From the NCBI GenBank assembly GCA_021769135.1, contig JAETTM010000014.1, forward strand, positions 1-64,000: a DNA stretch of 64,000 bases, given 5' to 3'. Each line of letters opens with the position of its first letter. Positions within the stretch are counted from its first letter, which is position 1. Below, piece by piece: positions 8,774 to 16,131 of the stretch. This DNA comes from Lachnospiraceae bacterium. GTDB lineage: Bacteria; Bacillota; Clostridia; Lachnospirales; Lachnospiraceae. The notes under the pieces were generated by a model. The model was not told the origin of the DNA and ran no database searches. It worked only from the letters and a program-made list of their open reading frames with translations. Position numbers and translations under genes: made by a program.

Positions 8774-8822
8774 AAAAGCAGATGTGCTAGTGCTAACCCA
8801 TTAATCTAGTGCATCTGCTTTT
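8774..8822. terminator. Long A/T-tailed hairpin, probably bidirectional terminator
   Basis: AAAAGCAGATG (8774-8784) pairs with CATCTGCTTTT (8812-8822), and the stem continues after two mismatches with CTAG/CTAG. The A-tract on one side and the T-tract on the other would allow termination in both directions. It shields the recombinase module from the gene to its left. Confidence 0.6.
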
Positions 8823-8830
8823 AAATTCTT

Positions 8831-8852
8831 AGATTGCCCAAATCTGCGAAAA
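8831..8852. repeat. Left copy of a 22-bp inverted repeat flanking the recombinase gene
   Basis: The 22 bases at 8831-8852 recur exactly, in reverse complement, at 10229-10250. The site has short inverted arms (AGATT and AATCT) around a central GCCCA. In the right copy the centre reads TGGGC. Such arms with an asymmetric core resemble crossover sites of tyrosine recombinases. Apart from this site, the two hairpins above and the arm-like repeats below, the 390-bp gap 8687-9076 is AT-rich with nothing else I can support. Confidence 0.6.
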
Positions 8853-9027
8853 AAAGATAAACTCATTCTTTCCATTATTATTTATCGGTTTAAGTGTATC
8901 ATGTTTTAACCCTAAAGACAAATTTTTTTTGAGAAAGACGGAGAAAAACAATATATATTGAAACAAATAGATAGTAAAAAATACGAAAATGCTGGATTTT
9001 TCTATCAAATATATATAGTAATATTTT

Positions 9028-9045
9028 ATGGTCTATTTTATGGTC
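9028..9045 (+). repeat. Left pair of ATGGTC repeats, 12-bp period
   Basis: ATGGTC occurs at 9028-9033 and 9040-9045, each preceded by TTTT. The same doublet with the same 12-bp period occurs at the end of the recombinase gene. Such tandem short sites resemble arm-type binding sites for the N-terminal domain of lambda/Tn916-like integrases. Confidence 0.5.
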
Positions 9046-9076
9046 AAAAAAAAAGTATAAGAAAGGAACAGTTATT

Positions 9077-10198
9077 ATGGGAAGACATGGAGAAAATATA
9101 AGAAAAAGAAAGGATGGACGGTGGGAAGGCCGTTATCCGATATATTGTGAAGTGAAACAAAAACAGGTTTATCACTCTGTTTATGGAAAGTCATATAATG
9201 AAGTTCGGGAAAAATTAAATGCTAAATACCATGCCGATAGCATAAATTCAAAAGGCGTATTGATGAATCAAGTTTCTTATGTAGATATGCGGCTTATGAA
9301 TGTGGCACAAGAGTGGTTCTGTGAAATAAAATCTAAAAGAAAACCTTCAACTTATATAAAATATCATTTTATATTCAGCAGTTATATCGAAAATATTTTT
9401 GACAATGTACTATTGTCCGAAATAACGTCTATATCAGTAAAAGAAAAGATTCCAGACTATTTATCAGATAGTATAGAAAAAAGCATTTATTGCGTATTAA
9501 ATCAGATTCTGAAATTTGCATTTATAAAGTATTCTATTATGATGCCACAGCTTAAAAGGTCAATTCCAAATTTGCGTAGCAAACCGGTTAAAGTGCTCTC
9601 CAGAAAAGAACAAAAAGAATTGATTTCTGTGCTTTACAGAGAAATTGATATCTATAAGCTGGCAATATTGATATGTTTATTTACAGGATTAAGGCTTGGG
9701 GAATTGTGTGCTTTGAAATGGTCAGATATTGATTTGGATAACAAAATACTTACGGTTAACAGGACGGTACAGCGACTTTATGTGGATAATCATAAAACAA
9801 AAACAGTTTTGATGGAAATGGTGCCTAAAAGCGAATATTCCAGAAGAGAAATCCCCTTATCGGAGATGGCGTTTTCATTACTTATCAAGTTCCATAACAA
9901 TAGAGAGTACATATTTGGTAGAAATAAACCGATGGAGCCAAGGACTTTACAGAATCATTTTAAGGAAATACTGAAAGAAGCGCAGTTGGCTGAATACAAT
10001 TTTCATATTCTGCGTCATACTTTTTCCACTAATTGTATTGAGGATGGGATTGATATAAAAAGCCTTAGCGAAATGCTGGGGCATTCCAATGTGCAAATTA
10101 CTTTAAACCGTTATGTGCATCCTTCCATGAATATCAAACGTCAACATATGGACAGCCTGTCAAGGTTTTATGGTCAGATATATGGTCAGGAAACATAG
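9077..10198 (+). CDS. Tyrosine recombinase/integrase, Tn916/phage-type
   Basis: This 373-aa site-specific recombinase is complete. The N-terminus (residues 1-55; IRKRKDGRWEGRYP) is an arm-binding AP2-like domain, followed by a core-binding helical domain (about 68-165) and the catalytic domain. Catalytic residues are visible: R206 in TGLRLGEL, H310 and R313 in HILRHTF, H336 in LGHSN, and nucleophile Y346 in NRYVHP. The ribosome site GAAAGGA precedes ATG 9077. No excisionase is adjacent. The gene is framed by paired ATGGTC arm-like repeats and by inverted core-like sites, so its recombination product would be an inversion rather than an excision. Confidence 0.92.
   Translation: MGRHGENIRKRKDGRWEGRYPIYCEVKQKQVYHSVYGKSYNEVREKLNAKYHADSINSKGVLMNQVSYVDMRLMNVAQEWFCEIKSKRKPSTYIKYHFIFSSYIENIFDNVLLSEITSISVKEKIPDYLSDSIEKSIYCVLNQILKFAFIKYSIMMPQLKRSIPNLRSKPVKVLSRKEQKELISVLYREIDIYKLAILICLFTGLRLGELCALKWSDIDLDNKILTVNRTVQRLYVDNHKTKTVLMEMVPKSEYSRREIPLSEMAFSLLIKFHNNREYIFGRNKPMEPRTLQNHFKEILKEAQLAEYNFHILRHTFSTNCIEDGIDIKSLSEMLGHSNVQITLNRYVHPSMNIKRQHMDSLSRFYGQIYGQET
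10170..10187 (+). repeat. Right pair of ATGGTC repeats, 12-bp period
   Basis: ATGGTC at 10170-10175 and 10182-10187 lies inside the last codons of the recombinase gene. It repeats the 12-bp-spaced doublet found upstream of the gene in the same orientation, including the preceding TTTT of the first unit. Confidence 0.5.
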
Positions 10199-10215
10199 AA
10201 ATGCCTGGTTTATCG

Positions 10216-10270
10216 TTGCTATCTCCCCTTTTCGCAGATTTGGGCAATCTGCGAAAAGGGGAGATAGCAA
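10216..10270. repeat. 25-bp perfect palindrome containing the right core-like site
   Basis: The arms 10216-10240 and 10246-10270 are perfectly complementary over 25 bp around a 5-base loop TGGGC (10241-10245). The inner part (10229-10250) is the exact reverse complement of 8831-8852. It lies 18 bases after the recombinase stop codon. There is no following T-run, so it does not look like a simple terminator. Confidence 0.75.
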
Positions 10271-10299
10271 ATCCGTTGTCTAAAGAGCCATAGTAGGGA

Positions 10300-11655
10300 A
10301 TGATGCCGCAGAATAAATTTTATAAGACTATACATCAATATAATAAAAAACCTCTCTCGGCAGAAGATATATATAAGCTGCAGGAGATTGCCAGAGATTA
10401 CAGCCGTGTGAAAAATTATGTATATCAAAGATATGGCGGTGTAGGTGGCCTTTTGAAAATCTATCCTGGTTATACGGTTCAAAATGAAATGACACAAAGC
10501 GAAATCCGCACACAGCTCGGGCTTCCATCCGTATATTTTTACTTGGCTGTTTTTGAAGCACTGGGGGATATCAAAGCCCAGTGGACGAATGTGAAAAGAA
10601 GTATTCTGGAAGCAATCAGCCGAAATGAGCATTTTTCTCCTCAAGAGAAGCATTATTTAAGATTTATGATGAAATTTGGAGGATGCTTTGACCATATTTT
10701 GAATGGGAAAAAGGTTGTGATACCAGAAATGATGGAAGAGACATATAAACGTATTATGGAGGACATTGAGTATTCTTCAGCCTGTGAAGAGAAACTGAAC
10801 AAATATCTTTGTAGGCAGGTGAGGAAAAGGCTAAAAAATTTACAAACGGACAGGGGCGATGGATTTTCCCTTACGGAACGCGCTTATCGTTATGGGTATT
10901 GCGGGAAAGAGCATGGAATCTTTATTTCTACGAAAGAAAGCAGGAAACGGATTTTTATTGCTCTTACAGACAATAACGCATATAACAGACAGCTTTATAT
11001 CCGAATAAAGCCAGAAGAATGCAAGGTTCGGATATCGGTTCCTATTGAACAGAAAGCCAGGCTTCATAAAGATTATATAAATGAAGTTGGGATTTCATTG
11101 GGAATGTGGCATATGATTACAACTGATGGCGGAAGGATTTATGGAGAGCGCTTCGGACAGATTCAGCAGGAACTGGCAGAATATATGAGAATTTCGGCTC
11201 AAATATACCGAAAGGAAAAACATAATAATGCAGGACGCAAGAAATATAAGGCACACAAAGCGAAATTAAATGCACGGCTTGAAACATATGTGAATCAGGA
11301 AATTAACCGAATGATTGACGAAGAGAAGCCAAGAACTATTTTTCTGCCCGGATTTCCACAAGGGAATAAAAAAGGCTTCAATAGAAAGATAAATTATTCT
11401 GTAGGTGTATGGAAAAAAGGATTTATGAAAGACCGGCTCAGACAAAAATGCCAGGAAAATTCTATCGAATATGTGGAAGTAGAAGGAAAAGCTATCAGTA
11501 CGGAATGTAATAGGTGCGGTGCACATGGAAAATATCAAAATGATATTTTTGTGTGTGAAAGTTGCGGATATGAAGAAGATAAAAAGACCAATGCTGCAAA
11601 GAATGCAAAAAAGCGCGGCAAATGGAAAAAGCAGGATAGTTACATAGTTCATTAA
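10300..11655 (+). CDS. TnpB-like RNA-guided protein with degenerate RuvC (nuclease-dead)
   Basis: This 451-aa protein has the TnpB/Cas12 C-terminal layout: RuvC-I, a bridge-like basic segment, RuvC-II, a zinc ribbon with C403, C406, C419 and C422 (CNRCG and CESCG), and RuvC-III ending TNAAKN. The three catalytic acids are missing. RuvC-I reads VGISLGMWHMITTDGG, with Ser266 in place of Asp. RuvC-II reads TIFLPGFPQG (347-354), without the Glu. RuvC-III reads EEDKKTNAAKN, with Lys429 where the Asp of D.NAA stands. DNA cutting is therefore unlikely, while RNA and DNA binding may remain, as in the known TldR repressors. No TnpA is present. The start is ATG 10300, with a weak ribosome site (GTAGGGA). 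Confidence 0.82.
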   Translation: MMPQNKFYKTIHQYNKKPLSAEDIYKLQEIARDYSRVKNYVYQRYGGVGGLLKIYPGYTVQNEMTQSEIRTQLGLPSVYFYLAVFEALGDIKAQWTNVKRSILEAISRNEHFSPQEKHYLRFMMKFGGCFDHILNGKKVVIPEMMEETYKRIMEDIEYSSACEEKLNKYLCRQVRKRLKNLQTDRGDGFSLTERAYRYGYCGKEHGIFISTKESRKRIFIALTDNNAYNRQLYIRIKPEECKVRISVPIEQKARLHKDYINEVGISLGMWHMITTDGGRIYGERFGQIQQELAEYMRISAQIYRKEKHNNAGRKKYKAHKAKLNARLETYVNQEINRMIDEEKPRTIFLPGFPQGNKKGFNRKINYSVGVWKKGFMKDRLRQKCQENSIEYVEVEGKAISTECNRCGAHGKYQNDIFVCESCGYEEDKKTNAAKNAKKRGKWKKQDSYIVH

Positions 11656-11726
11656 AAATATTTTGCAGATGAATTTTATAAAAAGTGGGATTTTACCGAA
11701 AAATCTTTCGGACTGCAGAATATTTT
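11655..11726. repeat. Inverted repeat just after the TnpB-like gene
   Basis: AAAATATTTTGCAG (11655-11668) and CTGCAGAATATTTT (11713-11726) are complementary at 13 of 14 positions. Between them CCGAAAAATCTTTCGG (11696-11711) forms a second hairpin. It may be a terminator, an old transposon end, or the 5' part of a guide RNA. Confidence 0.5.
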
Positions 11727-11741
11727 ATGGAAATAAAAAAA

Positions 11742-11870
11742 AGAAACGGTGCTGGAATAGCGGTTTACGTGAATTGGGTGTGCCAAGACCTTCAGAACAC
11801 AGGATGTGATGTATGAGGGAGCGAAGCGGGGCAGCCGTAGGGCGGCAACGCATTACTCGTAAGAGTAACC
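11742..11870 (+). ncRNA. Candidate guide (omega-like) RNA scaffold
   Basis: In TnpB systems the guide RNA is encoded at and beyond the 3' end of tnpB. Here a GC-richer, structured stretch in otherwise AT-rich DNA shows three hairpins. TGTG/CACA covers 11779-11801. GCCG-TAGGG-CGGC covers 11834-11846. TTACTC-GTAA-GAGTAA (11853-11868) has a GNRA-type loop. One frame across it (11747-11807) reads GLRELGVPRPSEHRM then stop, which looks like a leftover TnpB C-terminus and supports origin from a tnpB 3' end. A guide would begin near 11870. The boundaries are approximate. Confidence 0.5.
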
Positions 11871-12095
11871 AATATGCCTTATTTTATAAATAAATACATG
11901 AAAGAATATATGGAGTTTAAGTATATATATCTTATTATATAATAAATTTTCATTCATCCATTTACGGGCTTGGGATGAAACGGTGGAATTTTATTTCCGC
12001 TATATTCCTCCAAAAATATTTCCGTTATGCTGTTAGAAATGTGTTATTGCGGTATAGGGCTATCAGTACCGAAGAATGGGAGAGAACAATTTGTA
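11871..12095 (+). other. AT-rich region before the glycan operon
   Basis: The stretch holds TATA-rich DNA (around 11920-11945) that could contain the operon promoter, though no clear -35/-10 pair stands out. It also has a hairpin TTCATCC (11953-11959) / GGATGAA (11973-11979). No gene is supported. Confidence 0.4.
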
Positions 12096-13577
12096 ATGTA
12101 TATCAGTCAAAAGAACAGGATAATTGATATTCTAAGTACAGCAATCGAGGCAATAGATTATGCAGTTGAAAAGCATGATTACAGCTATATAACAATTTGT
12201 GAGGAAGGACTTCTGGCGATATCCGGTTATATGAAAAGTATTGATGACAGAAATAATGTGGAAATACTTGAAGCATTGCTGGTACAGATACAAAAATTCA
12301 CTGATGCTGGGATAAAGAAGGAAAAAGCAAAGGTGAAGATAGCACAGATTCGTAAAGGGATATATGAATTTGGAAAAAGTGTAAAGGAGCAAAAAGGTAG
12401 GTATAAAGCTGTTTTTATGCCTTATAAAGCGTCTATGTGGACGAGTTTGGAAAGCATCTGGATGGCGGCTAGGAATGACCCTAATTGTGATGCAGTAGTG
12501 ATGCCGCTGCCGTATTATGATATCGGAGATATAAAAAATATAAAAGTTATATATGAAGGAGACAAATTTCCAGATTATGTTCCAATTATGGATTACCGAC
12601 ATTATAACCTGAAAACCCAAGAACCAGAAATGGGGTTTATTCATAATCCATATGATGATATCAATAATCTTACGCAGGTATTTCCACAATATTTTTCAAG
12701 AGAATTGAAAAAATATATACAGTGCCTGGTTTATAGTCCCTATTTAACAATAGCATCTTATACAGAGGGAGTTTCGGATTTCCTGTATACGGCGCCGGGA
12801 ATTTATAATGCGGATAAAATTGTGGCACAATCGGAGCAAGTTAGTAAGCTTTTTCAATACTATGGGCATAAGAGAAGTAAATTAATTGTGAAGGGCTCTC
12901 CCAAAATTGATTCAGTTATAATGCGGCAGAAAGAAAAGCAGGAAGTGCCGGAAGAATGGAAAGAAAAACTGAATGGAAAAGTTTTTTTGCTCAACACCCA
13001 TCTTTCATACTTGCCAAGGGCATTTGTTTTTGCTGGAAGTATAAATAATTATGCTACAAAGTATTTGAAAGAACTTATGAACATTTTTATTGATAATAAG
13101 GAATGTTCTCTGATTTGGCGTCCGCATCCTCTTTCACGTTCTATGCTGGAAGGACGATTTCCGGAGTATCTTGAATTTGTTAATGATATGGAAAAGAAAA
13201 TCAGTTGTTCTAAGAATTGTGTTATGGATAAGACAGAAGATTACATGATAGCTTTTCAGCGTTCAGATGCGTTGATTTCAACATATAGCTCTTTGATTAA
13301 TGAGTATATGATGACAGGAAAACCTGTTATGATTTTTCAGAAACAGCAACCACCTGATGCTGACGCGCGGGCATTAATCAAGCGAAATATGAATTATTTT
13401 AAGTTTGGGCCAGGGAAACTGACTTTTTCTGAATTTGTGAATATGGTTATAAAGGGAGAAGACCCTAAGTATGGGGAACGTATGGAAATGTTGAAACAAG
13501 CGTTCGAAAATATGGATGGAAGTGCAGGGAAAAAAATATATAATGAAGTAGTAAAAGAAATATTAGTATGTGAATGA
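12096..13577 (+). CDS. CDP-glycerol glycerophosphotransferase-like protein
   Basis: This 493-aa protein has a GT-B-like C-terminal half resembling the TagB/TagF family, which transfers glycerol-phosphate or related units onto surface polymers. Features are KGSPKID, SLIWRPHPLSRSM, and DALISTYSSLINEYMMTGKPVMIF, the usual family end motif. The N-terminal 110 residues are helical and not recognised. ATG 12096 is preceded by GGGAGAG. The frame also has an upstream ATG at 12027 without a good ribosome site. It is the first gene of an AT-rich operon reaching to 19.7 kb and ends just before the LicD gene. Confidence 0.7.
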   Translation: MYISQKNRIIDILSTAIEAIDYAVEKHDYSYITICEEGLLAISGYMKSIDDRNNVEILEALLVQIQKFTDAGIKKEKAKVKIAQIRKGIYEFGKSVKEQKGRYKAVFMPYKASMWTSLESIWMAARNDPNCDAVVMPLPYYDIGDIKNIKVIYEGDKFPDYVPIMDYRHYNLKTQEPEMGFIHNPYDDINNLTQVFPQYFSRELKKYIQCLVYSPYLTIASYTEGVSDFLYTAPGIYNADKIVAQSEQVSKLFQYYGHKRSKLIVKGSPKIDSVIMRQKEKQEVPEEWKEKLNGKVFLLNTHLSYLPRAFVFAGSINNYATKYLKELMNIFIDNKECSLIWRPHPLSRSMLEGRFPEYLEFVNDMEKKISCSKNCVMDKTEDYMIAFQRSDALISTYSSLINEYMMTGKPVMIFQKQQPPDADARALIKRNMNYFKFGPGKLTFSEFVNMVIKGEDPKYGERMEMLKQAFENMDGSAGKKIYNEVVKEILVCE

Positions 13578-13609
13578 TAGTGTCTGAAAATAGTGCGGGG
13601 AGACTTAAA

Positions 13610-15220
13610 ATGGAAGATATGAACTTTAATCAAATGGTACAGTTGGAACTGGCTGATATTGTCCATAAAATTTGTAAGGAAGAAAAGATACAGTATACAT
13701 TGCTTTCTGATTCTATAGCAGCATGGAAAGAATGTGGGGGGGTTGCGCCATTTTTGGAACATATAACCGTTGGCATGCTATACCCTTGTTTTTTGCAGTT
13801 TATTACTGCATGTAAAAAGAGGCTGTGCGAAACGGAATACTTTATCATAAATTGTGAAAATTGTGAACAGTTTAATGAATTGTGGATAAGGATGGCTAAG
13901 AAGAGCAGGGTAGTACTGCCTGAAGAACGAAAGAAAGATGAAGTATATTACGCTTATTACATAGATATTGTGCCAATCTTTTATGTTGGAAATACGAAAA
14001 AGGAATTGGAAGATATAAAAAAACAGTACACTTGTTATAGAAGGTGTTTATGGGCGAGGAAAGTATTGAGCGGCACTATAAATATTAAAAATTGTGTAAA
14101 AATAGCAAAAAATTCATATTATTATTTTAAAAAAAGAAAATTTACTTTTGAAAAATTAGAAAAATTGATTACAGGATATGGGGAAGAAAAGACAAAATAT
14201 GTTTTTATTCCTAGCTTGATGATACATAAAGGAATAAGCTGCCTGGCAGAAACATATTCACATCTGCAGGAGATTGTGTTTGACGGACATATATATACAA
14301 TTATGCAAAATGCAGAACAGTGGCTTAAGGATTATTATAATGCAAAACAATATGAAAAACTAATTTCAAGACAAGTAAATCAGGTAAATGTAGTTGGACC
14401 GGAAATTATGAGAAGAATACAGTTGATTGAACTTGACATGCTACGGGAATTTGACCGCATCTGTAGAAAGTATGGATTGAAATATGTATTGTATTCCGGT
14501 ACATTGTTGGGGGCAGTCAGACACGGCGGTTTTATTCCTTGGGATGATGATATAGATGTAGCTATGCTGTATGAAGATTATGTGAAATTTATAGAGATTG
14601 CACCTGGAGAACTTGATTCTGAAAAGTTTTTTTTAAAGACACAGAAAACGGATAAAGATTGTAATATTACTTTTATACAGCTAAAAAGAAATAACACGGT
14701 TTATTGTAGAGAAATGAGGGATGGGTTTAATACTCATCCGGGTGTATTTATAGATATCCTACCCCTTTTTAATGGCAGCAATTCCAAAATTGTGCATAAG
14801 ATACAGCATAAAATGTGCAAATTTTATAAAACTATGGTATGGTCACATCTGGGAGCAATCAGTGCTAAAAAGGGAAAAGGATATTATATGCTGTTAAGTA
14901 AAGTTTCTAATAAAAAGGCATATGAAAAGTATATGAAATGGGCAACTCTTGTTAAGAAACCTGGTGATAAACTGGCATATCTGAGTTTTCTTAGAGACCC
15001 TTATAATGCAGTATATACAAGAAGAGAAACATATATAAATATTAAAGAAATGAATTTTGAAGGTTATCCATTTTATGTACCGGCTAATGTTAAGGAGGTA
15101 TTGTGTTCAATGTATTCTGAAGATTATATGAAATACCCACCCTTATCGGGCAGGGTGGCGAAGCATTTACCAGCCATAATTGAAATTGGTGATTTATATG
15201 AGTGGAAGGAACAAATTTAG
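13610..15220 (+). CDS. LicD-family phosphotransferase with two LicD-like halves
   Basis: This 536-aa protein has two domains. The C-terminal one (from about residue 275) is a full LicD domain: YSGTLLGAVRHGGFIPWDDDIDVAM, with the metal-binding DDDID near residues 312-316. LicD enzymes attach phosphocholine or other phospho-substituents to surface glycans. The N-terminal half begins like a LicD protein (ELADIVHKICKEEKIQYTLL) but its acidic motif is replaced by FLEHITVGM, so it is probably inactive or a recognition module. ATG 13610 follows GGGGAG. An alternative ATG at 13574 overlaps the upstream stop (ATGA). The methyltransferase gene follows directly. Confidence 0.82.
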   Translation: MEDMNFNQMVQLELADIVHKICKEEKIQYTLLSDSIAAWKECGGVAPFLEHITVGMLYPCFLQFITACKKRLCETEYFIINCENCEQFNELWIRMAKKSRVVLPEERKKDEVYYAYYIDIVPIFYVGNTKKELEDIKKQYTCYRRCLWARKVLSGTINIKNCVKIAKNSYYYFKKRKFTFEKLEKLITGYGEEKTKYVFIPSLMIHKGISCLAETYSHLQEIVFDGHIYTIMQNAEQWLKDYYNAKQYEKLISRQVNQVNVVGPEIMRRIQLIELDMLREFDRICRKYGLKYVLYSGTLLGAVRHGGFIPWDDDIDVAMLYEDYVKFIEIAPGELDSEKFFLKTQKTDKDCNITFIQLKRNNTVYCREMRDGFNTHPGVFIDILPLFNGSNSKIVHKIQHKMCKFYKTMVWSHLGAISAKKGKGYYMLLSKVSNKKAYEKYMKWATLVKKPGDKLAYLSFLRDPYNAVYTRRETYINIKEMNFEGYPFYVPANVKEVLCSMYSEDYMKYPPLSGRVAKHLPAIIEIGDLYEWKEQI

Positions 15221-15222
15221 CT

Positions 15223-16122
15223 ATGAGTAAACGTTTGAAGGATTTAGAAGAGGAATTAATCCGACTGCCAATGACGGCCGGTTTTATAGAGCAGATACAG
15301 TTGCTAACACAAAGATATGGAAAAGAATACGAAGAAAGTGCAGAGGCGATATTGGCATTAGTGGAGAAACTTGATTTCGATATTTCAAGGATTAGTAAAA
15401 TTTATATTTATGACTATTTGAAACAAATGCATTATTTTTTAAACTATGGTTCTTACGGAAATAAGGATTATGAAAATATCAGGGAAGAGATATATGATAA
15501 TGAAGAAATTATGATGAATACATATTACCCCGGCTTGTTGATGTCTTATGTATATACAACTATATTGTATGACAAATTAAAATATTGCAATGAATTTTTT
15601 ATCCCTGATTTGAAAAAAAGCGCAAAAGGAATAGAAATTGGATTTGGGGAAGGTTTTTATCTTTGGGAGATACTCCGTAAACGAAAGGATGTTCATATTG
15701 ATGGGTTTGATGTTTCGGAGTATGCGATGAAATTTGCCCAAAATTTGCTGGATAAAGGAGATGTTCCGGAAGAGCAGTATTGTCTCGCATACGGAAATGT
15801 TCTGGAAGGAATTAATGTAGAAGATAGTGTTTATGATTTTGCAGTTGCGGCAGAATTGATAGAACATGTCCCGAATCCACAGGATGCGCTTCGCGAGATT
15901 GCCCGTCTTGTCAAGCCGGATGGGTTACTGTTTCTAACTACAGTAATTGATTCAAACCATATGGACCACATAACTAATTTTGAATCAATAAACCAGATTG
16001 AGAAGATGATTCAAAAAGAGGGATTTTGTACGGTTGAGAAAAGGCAATATGTTATGACAGATGATTTCCCGGAAACAAAGGATAAATCTAAAGGAATTAT
16101 ATTTATATCAAGAAAAATGTGA
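15223..16122 (+). CDS. Class I SAM-dependent methyltransferase
   Basis: This 299-aa protein has a helical N-terminal region (about 1-125) followed by a Rossmann methyltransferase fold. Motif I is GIEIGFGEGFYLWEIL (about 137-152), the acidic post-I residue is in IDGFDVSEYA, and later motifs include DFAVAAELIEHVPNP and VKPDGLLFLTT. The pattern matches methyltransferases of glycan and polyketide clusters, which act on sugar hydroxyls or acyl groups. ATG 15223 is chosen with GGAAGGA at 15204-15210, and an in-frame ATG at 15202 overlaps the LicD gene. The acceptor is unknown. Confidence 0.78.
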   Translation: MSKRLKDLEEELIRLPMTAGFIEQIQLLTQRYGKEYEESAEAILALVEKLDFDISRISKIYIYDYLKQMHYFLNYGSYGNKDYENIREEIYDNEEIMMNTYYPGLLMSYVYTTILYDKLKYCNEFFIPDLKKSAKGIEIGFGEGFYLWEILRKRKDVHIDGFDVSEYAMKFAQNLLDKGDVPEEQYCLAYGNVLEGINVEDSVYDFAVAAELIEHVPNPQDALREIARLVKPDGLLFLTTVIDSNHMDHITNFESINQIEKMIQKEGFCTVEKRQYVMTDDFPETKDKSKGIIFISRKM

Positions 16123-16131
16123 GGTGGCAGA

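Noticed and set aside
727-12062. ATTGCGGTATAGGGCT occurs both near 723-738 and near 12046-12061
   Set aside because: A single 16-bp match in 64 kb is near chance expectation and the flanks share nothing.
12416-12425. TATGCCTTAT matches 10 bases of the putative guide after 11870, inside the first glycan-operon gene
   Set aside because: Ten matching bases occur easily by chance in a window this size, the match does not begin at the predicted guide start, and the site is inside a coding region.
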